DNA from: Bacteroidales bacterium
GTDB taxonomy: Bacteria; Bacteroidota; Bacteroidia; Bacteroidales; Bacteroidaceae
Length of the DNA: 64,000 nucleotides
Assembly: GCA_004555245.1 (NCBI GenBank)
Contig: SFIS01000011.1
Location: 15,621-79,620 of the forward strand
Reading direction: 5' to 3'
Under the pieces are notes generated by a model. The model saw only the letters and a list, made by a program, of their open reading frames with translations, was not told the origin of the DNA and searched no databases. Shown piece after piece: positions 1 to 8,022 of this stretch. Within the stretch, counting starts at the first letter, position 1. Each line of letters starts with the position of its first letter. The position numbers and the translations under genes were made by a program.

Positions 1-510
1 AACTACGAGATAGCCGGCTACACGCTCGTGGCAGAGACAAAGACCTTCAACGCCCTTGTCTATGCCGGCGAGAAAGCGACGGTGATGGACAACCGCAGCA
101 AGATGTTCGAGCGGAACAATCTCCGCATGATCGCCATACGCCCCGACATGAGCCATCTCTTTGAGATAGACAGCGCGCTGCGGAGAGGCGAGACCGTCAG
201 CATGCCGGCAGACAGAATCAACGGTTCGCCGAAGTACATAGAGCTTGACCTCCTCGGAGCGAAAGCCAGATTCCCCAAGGGACCCTTCAGCGTGGCCACG
301 ATGAGAGGCCTTGACGTGCTTGCCGTCAACACGATGAAGACATCGACGCTTGAATACACCGTCTGCGTCACGCCGCTGCACTATGACAAGACAGCGCTGC
401 GCGCACGCCAGACCGAAGAGCTGGCAGCAGCCTATGTCGCCGAACTCGAAAGCATCATGCGCCGGTATCCAGCCCAATGGTACAACTATTTCGACTTTTG
501 GGCAAAATAA
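1..510 (+). CDS. Lipid A biosynthesis-type (LpxL/HtrB-like) acyltransferase, 3' part
   Basis: The reading frame is open from base 1, so the gene starts upstream and only its C-terminal ~169 residues are seen; an internal GTG at 28 is not a credible start. The end of an LpxL/HtrB-type membrane acyltransferase is recognisable: the block SMPADR, then an FPKGPFSVA-like block, and a C-terminus with PAQWYNYFDFW. The catalytic HxxxxD motif should lie before the window. In aryl polyene and flexirubin clusters this type of enzyme acylates the polyene or its lipid carrier at the inner membrane. An ACP gene follows after 38 bases, so it belongs to the same operon. The family call is solid; the substrate is inferred from context. 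Confidence 0.8.
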   Translation, partial: NYEIAGYTLVAETKTFNALVYAGEKATVMDNRSKMFERNNLRMIAIRPDMSHLFEIDSALRRGETVSMPADRINGSPKYIELDLLGAKARFPKGPFSVATMRGLDVLAVNTMKTSTLEYTVCVTPLHYDKTALRARQTEELAAAYVAELESIMRRYPAQWYNYFDFWAK

Positions 511-548
511 ACAAGCAATATAAATCACTTTTAAAAATCAAGAAAATC

Positions 549-791
549 ATGACAAGAACAGAAATTGAAGGAAGAGTCAAGGCATTTCTCATAGACGACC
601 TTGAAATCGAAGAGGACAAGATCTTCCCTGAGTCACTACTCAAGGAAGACATGGGAATAGACAGCCTTGACTACGTTGACATAGTTGTTATAGTCGAAAA
701 GAACTTCGGCTTCAAGATCAAGCCGCAGGAAATGACCAATGTGAAGACACTCGCGCAGTTCTATGACTATATCGAGTCAAACGTCGCCTGA
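549..791 (+). CDS. Acyl carrier protein (first of three in the cluster)
   Basis: An 80-residue acidic protein with the phosphopantetheine attachment motif GIDSLDYVDIV, the serine sitting about residue 38. Length and motif fit a discrete type II ACP. The ATG at 549 is chosen because the frame upstream would overlap the acyltransferase gene. It ends 4 bases before the dehydratase start, indicating translational coupling. It probably holds the growing polyene chain or the aryl starter for the neighbouring ketosynthases; which of the three ACPs does which cannot be told from sequence. Confidence 0.93.
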   Translation: MTRTEIEGRVKAFLIDDLEIEEDKIFPESLLKEDMGIDSLDYVDIVVIVEKNFGFKIKPQEMTNVKTLAQFYDYIESNVA

Positions 792-795
792 AGGC

Positions 796-1212
796 ATGGA
801 CTTTGAGAGAACAGACATAACCAGCCTCATACCCCAGCGTCCGCCATTCGTCATGGTGGACAGGGTATTGAGCTGCAACGACAAGGATGCCTACATGGAG
901 TTTGCCATAAGAGAGGACAATATCTTCCTCGACGAAGGGAAATTCTCTCCGGCAGGCATTATTGAGAACATGGCACAGTCCTGTGCAGCACGCATGGGAT
1001 GCATCAATATCCTGCATGGCGAAGACATACGCATCGGATTCATAGGCGACATACGCAACTGCGAGATATCGCGCCAGCCCGAATGCGGCGAGACTCTCGT
1101 CACCCATGTGGAGATTCTGGAGGAGGTGATGCATCTCACGCTCGCCAGCGTCACTGTCGAAGCAGGGGGCGAGGCAGTCGCCTCTGCACGCATAAAGATA
1201 GCACTAAAGTAA
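796..1212 (+). CDS. 3-hydroxyacyl-ACP dehydratase, FabZ/ApeP-like hotdog protein
   Basis: A 138-residue single-hotdog protein. The N-terminal block LIPQRPPFVMVDRVL is typical of FabZ-like and aryl polyene dehydratases, and IIENMAQSCAARMG corresponds to the central helix. The usual FabZ HFP motif is replaced by a divergent GKFSPAGIIENMAQ stretch, as in the ApeP-type branch. It should remove water from 3-hydroxyacyl-ACP during polyene extension. The ATG at 796 is preferred to one at 763, which would lie inside the ACP gene. A second hotdog protein at 7654 carries the classical HFPGNP motif, so the pair may split labour or form a heterodimer (inference). Confidence 0.85.
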   Translation: MDFERTDITSLIPQRPPFVMVDRVLSCNDKDAYMEFAIREDNIFLDEGKFSPAGIIENMAQSCAARMGCINILHGEDIRIGFIGDIRNCEISRQPECGETLVTHVEILEEVMHLTLASVTVEAGGEAVASARIKIALK

Positions 1213-1224
1213 AATACAGGAACT

Positions 1225-1647
1225 GTGAAGAAAGAACTGAAGGCAAGCAAGAGACTCGACGTGAGATTCTCCGAGATAGACATGATGAAGGTCGTATGGC
1301 ACGGTGCCTACCCTCTCTATTTCGAAGACGTGCGCGAACTCTTCGGCGAGAAGTACGGGCTTACGTATATGGGATATGTTGACAACGGGTATTATGCCCC
1401 GATAGTTGACCTCTCTGTCAAGTACAGGCAGCCCATACTCTACGGCAGCAAGCCGCGGGTGGACATCACCTACAGGCCTACCGAGAGCGCTAAAGTGGTG
1501 TTCGACTACGAAATCAGGGACGAAGAGACGGACGCTCTCTACTGCACCGGACGCTCTGTGCAGGTCTTCATGGACCTCGACTATCAGCTCGTGTGGGACA
1601 ATCCGCCCTTCTATGAGGAGTGGAAAAGAAAATGGGGACAGCTCTGA
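1225..1647 (+). CDS. Acyl-CoA/ACP thioesterase, 4-hydroxybenzoyl-CoA thioesterase family
   Basis: A 140-residue hotdog thioesterase that opens with a GTG codon 12 bases after the dehydratase. The motif DVRFSEIDMMKVVWHGAY matches the active-site region of YbgC/4HBT enzymes, whose usual form is D-x-x-G-V-V-Y/H; here methionine-lysine replaces the usual residues before VVWH. Thioesterases are standard members of aryl polyene and flexirubin operons, where they may release chains or edit mis-primed ACPs. The family assignment is firm, the exact role is inferred. Confidence 0.87.
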   Translation: MKKELKASKRLDVRFSEIDMMKVVWHGAYPLYFEDVRELFGEKYGLTYMGYVDNGYYAPIVDLSVKYRQPILYGSKPRVDITYRPTESAKVVFDYEIRDEETDALYCTGRSVQVFMDLDYQLVWDNPPFYEEWKRKWGQL

Positions 1648-1741
1648 CAGCATGAGCTTAAGGACTCCAAGGCCAGCCGTCACAGGCCGCCGGCGCAGAG
1701 TCCTCCTTTAAAGAATAATTACGGATGAGACGAAGTGACTC

Positions 1742-3430
1742 ATGATACGCATATTGTCAGCAAACATCCTGTCGCCTCTCGGACAGACGACAGACGAGAA
1801 CTATGAGGCTGTCCTTGCCGGCCGCACAGCCCTCGCACTGCATGAAGGCAGATGGGGGTTGCCCGAAGCCTTTGTCGCCTCCCTCTTCAGCGAGGAGCAG
1901 TGGCAGGAGATCAGCATTGAGGGCATGACGCGCTTTGAGTCATTAGTCATACAGTCAGCCCGCTCCGCCATGCGTGCTGCCGGCGTCAGCGCATCGTCAG
2001 ACAGGCTGGGGCTGGTCGTCAGCACCACCAAAGGCAACATAGAGCTTCTGGAGAAAGACCCTTCTGCCACGTCGCCGGCCGCAGCTGCAAAGAACATAGC
2101 ACGCCATCTCGGCATCGTCACTGAACCCATCGTGGCATCCAACGCCTGCATCTCAAGCGTGGCAGGACTGGTGCTGGCACAGCGGCTCATAATGGCTGGC
2201 ATATATGATGAGGTCATTGTGACAGGATGCGACGTGCAGGGGAAGTTCATCATCTCCGGCTTCCAGTCGCTTAAAGCTCTGTCGCCGGAGCCTTGCCGTC
2301 CGTTTGACATCGAACGGACAGGGCTAAATCTCGGCGAGGCCGCAGCCACTCTCATACTCAGCCGCAAGCCACACGGCGGCACGGCATGGACAATGACAGG
2401 CGGAGCAGTGCGCAACGATGCCTTCCACATCACCAATCCCTCACCCTCAGGAGCAGGAAGCCGCTCGGCAATGATTGCCGCCCTCGGCGGCATGAAGCCT
2501 GAGAGCCTCGCGCTCGTCAATGTGCATGGCACCGCCACGATGTATAACGACCAGATGGAATCAAAGGCCATCGAAGGCGCAGGACTGTCAGACGTGCCAG
2601 CCAACGCGCTGAAAGGATATTTCGGACACACCATGGGAGCGGCCGGACTGCTTGAGACAATCATGACAATGAGAGCCGTTGAAGACGGGCTGGTGCTGCC
2701 GACGAAAGGCTACAGCGAGAGAGGCGTGTCGGGAAGAATCAGCGTCTCCGCACAGAAGCGAGCAACGTCAGAACGCAGTTTCCTCAAGGTCATCTCCGGG
2801 TTCGGAGGATGCAACGGCGCCGTGGCGTTCACCCTGGCAGACAGCGGAAGCCGCCCGCAGGCCATAGGCCGAGTCGCTGAAGCGCACAGAGTCATCGTCA
2901 CAGCCTCGTCCGTCACGCTCGACGGAGAAGTCTTGAAGACAGAAGGCTCCGGAAAGGCGATGCTCACAGACGCCTACAGACGTTACGTAGGAGACTATCC
3001 CCGCTTCTACAAGATGGACATCCTCAGCCGCCTCGGCTTTCTTGCCTCAGAACTCATAGCCCAAAAGCAGGGCACAGACAGGGAGACGGACAAGCCGGAC
3101 TGCGGAGTGGTGTTCTTCAACAGCGCCTCATCGATATGCTCAGACATCGAATACGACAAGAGTATAGCCGACAGCGGGAACTACTATCCCAGCCCTTCCG
3201 TCTTTGTCTATACGCTGCCCAACATCGTCACGGGCGAGATAGCTTTGCGGAACAGATTCCGGGGGGAGACCTCTTTATATATCCTGCCTGAGCGGAATGA
3301 TGGCCTCGCGGAGAAAGTGGCCCTCACCTCATTCTTCGACCAAGAGCTGCGCACGCTCCTGACAGGCTGGATAGACGCGCCGTCAGACAGCGACTTCACA
3401 GCCGATCTGCGTCTGCTCGTCAGGCAATAG
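1742..3430 (+). CDS. Beta-ketoacyl-ACP synthase fused to a C-terminal truncated KS-like domain
   Basis: A 562-residue protein. Residues 1 to about 366 form a complete KAS I/II-type ketosynthase with Cys136 in SNACISS, His262 in VHGTAT and His296 in YFGHTMGAAG, and the GFGGCNGA end block. The remaining ~190 residues resemble the separate small ketoacyl-synthase N-terminal-like proteins (PF13723 type) of Bacteroidota flexirubin clusters, including a block reading LPNIVTGEI, but with no catalytic cysteine. Ordinary ketosynthases are about 410 residues, so this is a fusion. It should catalyse decarboxylative condensation in polyene synthesis; the extra domain may be structural or a partner module. 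Codons are GC-rich and like its neighbours. Confidence 0.88.
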   Translation: MIRILSANILSPLGQTTDENYEAVLAGRTALALHEGRWGLPEAFVASLFSEEQWQEISIEGMTRFESLVIQSARSAMRAAGVSASSDRLGLVVSTTKGNIELLEKDPSATSPAAAAKNIARHLGIVTEPIVASNACISSVAGLVLAQRLIMAGIYDEVIVTGCDVQGKFIISGFQSLKALSPEPCRPFDIERTGLNLGEAAATLILSRKPHGGTAWTMTGGAVRNDAFHITNPSPSGAGSRSAMIAALGGMKPESLALVNVHGTATMYNDQMESKAIEGAGLSDVPANALKGYFGHTMGAAGLLETIMTMRAVEDGLVLPTKGYSERGVSGRISVSAQKRATSERSFLKVISGFGGCNGAVAFTLADSGSRPQAIGRVAEAHRVIVTASSVTLDGEVLKTEGSGKAMLTDAYRRYVGDYPRFYKMDILSRLGFLASELIAQKQGTDRETDKPDCGVVFFNSASSICSDIEYDKSIADSGNYYPSPSVFVYTLPNIVTGEIALRNRFRGETSLYILPERNDGLAEKVALTSFFDQELRTLLTGWIDAPSDSDFTADLRLLVRQ

Positions 3431-3563
3431 GCAGTCCGCCAGACAGCCATCCTGCTGCTCTCTTGAGCCCAGGAAGGAGACAGCGCGCCCCGAAGGCGCA
3501 GACGACTTCCCGCAGCATGACACAGACATAGATACGAAAACAGAACAATACATTTTCAAAATT

Positions 3564-3824
3564 ATGGAAGAACTGACAACAATACTCAAACAGCAGATCA
3601 TTGATGCTCTCAATCTGGAGGACATGACACCAGCAGACATAGACAACGACGCACCGCTCTTCGGCAACGAAGGACTCGGACTCGACTCCATTGACGCGCT
3701 TGAGCTTATCGTCCTTCTTGAGAAGGAATACGGCATCAAACTTGAAAACCCGAGCAAAGGCAAGGAAGTCTTCAGGTCTGTCGATGTGATGGCACAGTTC
3801 GTCAGTGAGAACAGGAACAAGTAA
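3564..3824 (+). CDS. Acyl carrier protein (second)
   Basis: An 86-residue ACP with phosphopantetheine motif GLGLDSIDALELIVLL, the attachment serine near residue 43. The sequence MEELTTILKQQIIDALNLED begins at an ATG preceded by an A/T-rich stretch, normal for Bacteroidota starts. It lies immediately upstream of a ketosynthase and its cysteine-less partner (start 14 bases later), the arrangement of a minimal type II polyketide/aryl polyene set. It is therefore the best candidate for the ACP that carries the growing chain. Confidence 0.93.
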   Translation: MEELTTILKQQIIDALNLEDMTPADIDNDAPLFGNEGLGLDSIDALELIVLLEKEYGIKLENPSKGKEVFRSVDVMAQFVSENRNK

Positions 3825-3837
3825 TGGCGTGACATAT

Positions 3838-5037
3838 ATGGTAGAGCCGATATACATAACCGGTGCAGGAATCGTTTCAGCCATAGGAGTGGGCAAGTCT
3901 GAGACGCTGCAGTCGCTTCTGCAGGGGAAGACAGGCATAGGAGAGATGAAACATCTCAAGTCCTCCCACGGGGAGCTGCCTGTCGGAGAGGTGAAGCTCA
4001 GCAATGAGGAGATGAAGCTGATGCTTGGCGCAGAAGACACCATCTTCCACTCTCGCACGTCGCTCATCGGCCGTCTTGCGCTTCGCGAAGCCCTTGACGA
4101 GGCGCGGCTCAGCAGCGATGACCTTGGCGAGGTGCATCTCATCTCGTCCACCACTGTGGGCGGGATGGACCTCAGGGAGCAGCACTACGCAGAGGAGAAG
4201 GACTGCGGCGAGGAGGCAGCCTTCATTGCGACATACAGCTGTGCGAAGTGTACGGAGATGATAGCTGCTGCCTTTGGCGACTTCGCGTCGATGTCCACCG
4301 TCTCCACCGCATGCTCCTCAGCTACCAACGCCATCATCACCGGAGCCAACATGCTGCGCTGCGGACTTGCCGACAAAGTGGTGGTAGGAGGCGCAGAATG
4401 CCTGTCGGCATTCCATCTCAACGGTTTCAACACGCTGATGATACTCGACCACCAGCAGTGCCGGCCTTTTGACAGAGACCGCGCCGGACTTAATCTGGGC
4501 GAAGGGGCAGCATATCTTGTCATGGAGACAGAGTCTTCGGCGATGGCGAGAGGAGTGAAGCCGCTGTGCCGCCTCAGCGGCTACGGCAATGCTTGTGACG
4601 CTTTTCACCAGACAGCATCGTCTCCAGACGGCGACGGCGCGACCATGGCGATGGAAGAGGCGCTGCGCGTATCACGCCTGAATCCTGCTGACATCGACTA
4701 TGTCAATGCTCACGGAACGGGCACGCAGAACAATGACGAGAGCGAAGGCAGAGCCATCAGACGTGTCTTCGGCAGCGATATACCGCCTGTCTCTTCCACC
4801 AAGTCATTCACAGGACATACCACCAGCGCATCAGGCAGCATTGAGGCAGTGATATGCATTCTCGCGCTCGAACATCAGTTCCTGCCGACTAACATCAACT
4901 GGACGACACCGATAGAAGGAGGCATCATGCCGGTCACGGACATTCATCCGCGCCGGGAGATGAAGCACGTTCTCAGCAATGCCTTCGGATTTGGAGGAAA
5001 TGACTCCTCCATCATCATCTCAAGACACGACGCGTGA
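3838..5037 (+). CDS. Beta-ketoacyl-ACP synthase (KS, chain extension)
   Basis: A 399-residue ketosynthase beginning MVEPIYITGAGIVSAIG, the usual N-terminus of KAS I/II enzymes. The catalytic triad is intact: Cys159 in STACSSATNAI, His292 in NAHGTGTQND-like sequence and His327 in KSFTGHTTSASG. The next gene overlaps or follows within 5 bases and encodes a homologue without the cysteine, so the two probably form a KS/chain-length-factor heterodimer as in aryl polyene synthases. An ATG at 3805 exists in the same frame but would overlap the ACP gene; 3838 gives the family start. Confidence 0.93.
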   Translation: MVEPIYITGAGIVSAIGVGKSETLQSLLQGKTGIGEMKHLKSSHGELPVGEVKLSNEEMKLMLGAEDTIFHSRTSLIGRLALREALDEARLSSDDLGEVHLISSTTVGGMDLREQHYAEEKDCGEEAAFIATYSCAKCTEMIAAAFGDFASMSTVSTACSSATNAIITGANMLRCGLADKVVVGGAECLSAFHLNGFNTLMILDHQQCRPFDRDRAGLNLGEGAAYLVMETESSAMARGVKPLCRLSGYGNACDAFHQTASSPDGDGATMAMEEALRVSRLNPADIDYVNAHGTGTQNNDESEGRAIRRVFGSDIPPVSSTKSFTGHTTSASGSIEAVICILALEHQFLPTNINWTTPIEGGIMPVTDIHPRREMKHVLSNAFGFGGNDSSIIISRHDA

Positions 5038-5042
5038 GCAAT

Positions 5043-6092
5043 ATGACACAAAAGAGAATATACATACAGGCAGCGGAGCAAATCTCCATGCAGCAGCCGC
5101 TCTCACAGCAGTGGATGGTGTGTCCTGTGTTTCATGCAGAGCCATATGTTCATGCTGTCCCGCCGTCTTTCCGCAACTATCTGGCCCCGAATGAGGCACG
5201 GCGCATGAGCAACATAATGAAACGTGCCCTCGTCACCTCTCTCAAGGTCATGAAAGACACCGGCATCGACAACCCCGATGCCATTGTCACCGGCACAAGC
5301 ACCGGTTGCCTTGACTATACGGAGCGCATCCTCAAGGCTCTTGCAGAAGAGGGCGAGCAGACCGTAAGCCCCACCCACTTCATGCAGTCCACTCACAACA
5401 CCGTCAGCTCAGCGCTGGGCATCTACACAAAGAAGCACGGCTACAATACCACCTACTCACACGGGACGCTCAGTTTCGACTTCGCGCTCCTTGACACATG
5501 GATGCAGATGCAGCTGGGCAAGATTTCCACGGCTCTTGTGGGAGGCCACGAAGAGATGGTCGATTCCTACTACGAGCTGCTGAAGAAGACAGGCTACGTA
5601 GGCAAGGAAGGCATGGTGCCATGCGGAGAAGTGGCTGTCTCGATGATGCTTTCCGCAGAGCGGTCTGCCTCCACGCTCTGTGAGATGGCGGGCATCACAG
5701 TGTCCAACAGCCGAGACGCAGCTGTCCTGCGCAAGGCGGTGCTCAAGATGCTGGGCAAGGCAGGACTGTCCATGGACGGCATCACCGCCGTGATGACAGG
5801 CCGAAACGGCAATGAGGAGAACGACGCGCCGTATGACATGGTTGCAGAGCAGCTGTTCGGAGACAAGCCGAGGCTATGGTACAAGCATGTCTTCGGAGAG
5901 AATTTCACCGCCTCAGCATTCGGGGCGTATGCCGCTGCCCACTGTCTCGCAGAAGGCATCATACCCGAACACCTGATTCATGAAGCCGATGCAGAGAACC
6001 TGCCGGACGGCATAAGCTCGCCCAAGGCAGTCATCCTTGCCAATCATACAGGAGGCAGGCAGTTCTCGTTTACACTACTGAAAGCCTTATGA
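5043..6092 (+). CDS. Ketosynthase-like chain-length-factor homologue lacking the active-site cysteine
   Basis: About 349 residues with the ketosynthase fold but no active site. The segment TTYSHGTLSFDFAL lines up with the Cys-containing STACSSATNAI of the preceding gene and puts Thr142 where cysteine should be. The two histidine motifs are also replaced (MTGRNGNE and FGENFTASAFG). It should therefore not condense by itself; pairing with the upstream KS as a chain-length factor is inferred from adjacency and from aryl polyene and type II PKS systems. A GTG at 5034 overlapping the upstream stop as GTGA is an alternative start. Confidence 0.85.
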   Translation: MTQKRIYIQAAEQISMQQPLSQQWMVCPVFHAEPYVHAVPPSFRNYLAPNEARRMSNIMKRALVTSLKVMKDTGIDNPDAIVTGTSTGCLDYTERILKALAEEGEQTVSPTHFMQSTHNTVSSALGIYTKKHGYNTTYSHGTLSFDFALLDTWMQMQLGKISTALVGGHEEMVDSYYELLKKTGYVGKEGMVPCGEVAVSMMLSAERSASTLCEMAGITVSNSRDAAVLRKAVLKMLGKAGLSMDGITAVMTGRNGNEENDAPYDMVAEQLFGDKPRLWYKHVFGENFTASAFGAYAAAHCLAEGIIPEHLIHEADAENLPDGISSPKAVILANHTGGRQFSFTLLKAL

Positions 6093-6445
6093 TGCTGAAG
6101 CTCTTATCCGTCTCGCTGCTGCAGAGCATGCTTCTGTCAGGAGGCCAGGTGCTTATGAAGTTCGGACTGGCGAAGGCCGGAGACTTCTCATGGACGTGCG
6201 ACTATTTCCGGCGGCTCTTCCTCAACTGGCAGTTCGCCAGCTGCGGCCTTTGCTACGGAGCCGGCTCTATACTGTGGATGTACATCATCAAGCATTTCCC
6301 GTTCAGCATGGCATATCCGATGGTGAGCCTCAGCTATGTCATGGGCATGATTGCAGCCATAGTCTTCTTCCACGAGCAGATACCGTTCACAAGGTGGATA
6401 GGAGTGTTCCTCATACTCACAGGCTGTGTCCTGATAGCCAAGTAG
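6089..6445 (+). CDS. Small EamA/SMR-like membrane transporter
   Basis: A 118-residue very hydrophobic protein with four predicted membrane helices (about residues 3-25, 48-68, 75-95 and 101-118). Blocks such as MAYPMVSLSYVMGMIAA and GVFLILTGCVLI are typical of the 4-helix SMR/EamA half-size transporters found beside lipid-modifying genes (for example the undecaprenyl-linked aminoarabinose flippase pair ArnE/F). Its ATG overlaps the previous stop as ATGA, so it is translationally coupled to the ketosynthase pair. It may flip a lipid-linked intermediate for the GT2 enzyme at 8009; this is inference. Confidence 0.8.
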   Translation: MMLKLLSVSLLQSMLLSGGQVLMKFGLAKAGDFSWTCDYFRRLFLNWQFASCGLCYGAGSILWMYIIKHFPFSMAYPMVSLSYVMGMIAAIVFFHEQIPFTRWIGVFLILTGCVLIAK

Positions 6446-6534
6446 CTTTGCTGCGGGGTTATGAAACGGATGGGCACCTGTCTGTACGAAGCAGTGTCAA
6501 TAACTGGCAGACCCCACCTTAAAATAATAACAGA

Positions 6535-7167
6535 ATGAAGCAAGCAACTATTATCCTTCTCATATCCCTCCTGTCGCTGAACGTCAGCGCGCAGACAAAA
6601 CTGTCCACAGCGGAGCAGAAGACCGTGATTGAACGCATGGACAAGGCCGCCAAGGCCATGACATCCATGCAGTGCGACTTTGAGCAGACAAAGAGCATGA
6701 AGATGATGAGCAAGAAGATGGTCTCCAAGGGCATCATGTATTTTCGCCGTCCTGACAAGCTGCGCTGGCAATACACTTCGCCCTACGACTACACCTTTGT
6801 GCTCAATGGAGACAAGGTGCGCATAAAGTCGTCCAAATCCACGCAGAACATTGACGTGAAGCAGAACAAGATGTTCCGCCAGATTACGGATGTGATAGTC
6901 AAAAGCGTGACGGGCGGCAGCCTCAAGAGCAACGCCGACTTCCAGGTGGAGCTGTACAAGAAGGACAAGACCTATTCCGCACGGATGTATCCGAAGAAGA
7001 AGGAGGTGAAGCAGGTGTACAAATTCATAGAGCTGACCTTCAATTCCGGGCTTACCATGGTCAGCAGCGTGAGGATGGAGGAGAAGACGGGCGATGTCAC
7101 GACAGTGAGGCTTAACAACGTAAAGACCAATACGAAGATCAATGATAAGGTATTTGACATCAATTAG
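6535..7167 (+). CDS. LolA-like periplasmic lipoprotein/lipid carrier
   Basis: A 210-residue exported protein with a signal peptide (MKQATIILLISLLSLNVSAQ, cleavage after SAQ). The mature part shows the LolA outline: MDKAAKAMTSMQCDFEQTK near the start, then MYFRRPDKLRWQYTSPYDY, a hallmark LolA segment, and the VLNGDKV block. LolA-family carriers are regular members of aryl polyene and flexirubin operons and are thought to ferry the hydrophobic product across the periplasm together with the MMPL protein, found here at 15831. The 3' end overlaps the next gene by 26 bases. Confidence 0.88.
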   Translation: MKQATIILLISLLSLNVSAQTKLSTAEQKTVIERMDKAAKAMTSMQCDFEQTKSMKMMSKKMVSKGIMYFRRPDKLRWQYTSPYDYTFVLNGDKVRIKSSKSTQNIDVKQNKMFRQITDVIVKSVTGGSLKSNADFQVELYKKDKTYSARMYPKKKEVKQVYKFIELTFNSGLTMVSSVRMEEKTGDVTTVRLNNVKTNTKINDKVFDIN

Positions 7168-7657
7168 CCTTGCACTGCTTCTCTGCCAGCTTCTCTGCGC
7201 TTCGCCCCTGTCAGTGGCCGACACCATAAGCGCCGCAGCAGCGGAGGAGGCTTGCAGCCTGCCTGATGAAGAGGTGGTCCGAAGCGTTGACTCCCGTGAG
7301 TTCGGCATGCTCATGACAGTGAGGGGCAGAGAGATGACAGGACTCTGCATCATGGAACTCTCCCCGGACGGCAGCCTTGTGGGCACAGTCGTCAATGAGT
7401 TCGGGGTAAAAGCCTTTGACTTCACCTTCGACAGCAAGAAGGCAAAGGTCCTGAACCTCATAAAGCCGCTCGACAGATGGTACATACGCAAGGTCCTCAG
7501 GGCAGACCTGGCCTTCATGATCCCTCATCTGCTCGCCAAGACAAGTGCCGCCAAAGGCTGCCGCACAGTCACGGCAGCAGAGGACGGCAGTGTCAAAGTC
7601 AGCAATGACAGATATAAGATATACTATACATTCACCCCGATGACAAACTATCCATGA
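7142..7657 (+). CDS. Exported protein of unknown function (cluster-associated)
   Basis: A 171-residue protein with a hydrophobic N-terminus ending LLCQLLCASP; the cysteine could be a lipobox cysteine (LLCA) but SPase I cleavage after CAS is equally possible. The mature part contains MTVRGREMTGLCIMELSPDGSL and NEFGVKAFDFTFD, reading like a beta-rich periplasmic lipid-binding protein. Its place between LolA and a dehydratase matches the small exported lipoprotein (DUF3261-like) of proteobacterial aryl polyene clusters, but homology cannot be asserted from sequence alone. The start overlaps the LolA gene by 26 bases and the stop overlaps the next start as ATGA. Confidence 0.75.
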   Translation: MIRYLTSISLALLLCQLLCASPLSVADTISAAAAEEACSLPDEEVVRSVDSREFGMLMTVRGREMTGLCIMELSPDGSLVGTVVNEFGVKAFDFTFDSKKAKVLNLIKPLDRWYIRKVLRADLAFMIPHLLAKTSAAKGCRTVTAAEDGSVKVSNDRYKIYYTFTPMTNYP

Positions 7658-8022
7658 GACTTATTGATGATTTTTTCTTCATAGAGGCAGAGCAGTCCGC
7701 AGGAGAAGAGCATATATGCAGGATACGTCTGAATCCTGCGCACACCATCTATGCTGTACACTTCCCGGGCAATCCCATAACGCCCGGCGTTTGTATCGTG
7801 CAGATGGCCACGGAGATTATCGAGCGGAAGACAGGCGGAAGACTCATCCTTTCTGCTGCCAACAACATCAAGTTCGTGAAACCCATCACGCCGGAAGACA
7901 CGCCGGTGTTCGTCTTCTCCAAGCCCTCATGCGATGGCAGGCAGCTGCGTGTCATGGTGAAAGTGACGGACGGGAGCGAAGACATCTTTGCCAAACTCTC
8001 TTTGAGATATGACAAGCAGTGA
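7654..8022 (+). CDS. FabZ/FabA-like 3-hydroxyacyl-ACP dehydratase
   Basis: A 122-residue hotdog protein with the classical active-site motif HFPGNPITPGVCIVQMATE (His of HFPG at about residue 36, acidic residue in the following helix). This matches FabZ-type dehydratases better than the divergent one at 796. It would introduce the double bonds of the polyene after ketoreduction. It is tightly coupled on both sides (ATGA with the upstream gene, 14-base overlap with the glycosyltransferase downstream). Confidence 0.87.
   Translation: MRLIDDFFFIEAEQSAGEEHICRIRLNPAHTIYAVHFPGNPITPGVCIVQMATEIIERKTGGRLILSAANNIKFVKPITPEDTPVFVFSKPSCDGRQLRVMVKVTDGSEDIFAKLSLRYDKQ

Noticed and set aside
28..510. GTG at 28 as the start of the first gene
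   Set aside because: The same frame is open to base 1 with homologous sequence, so the gene begins before the window.
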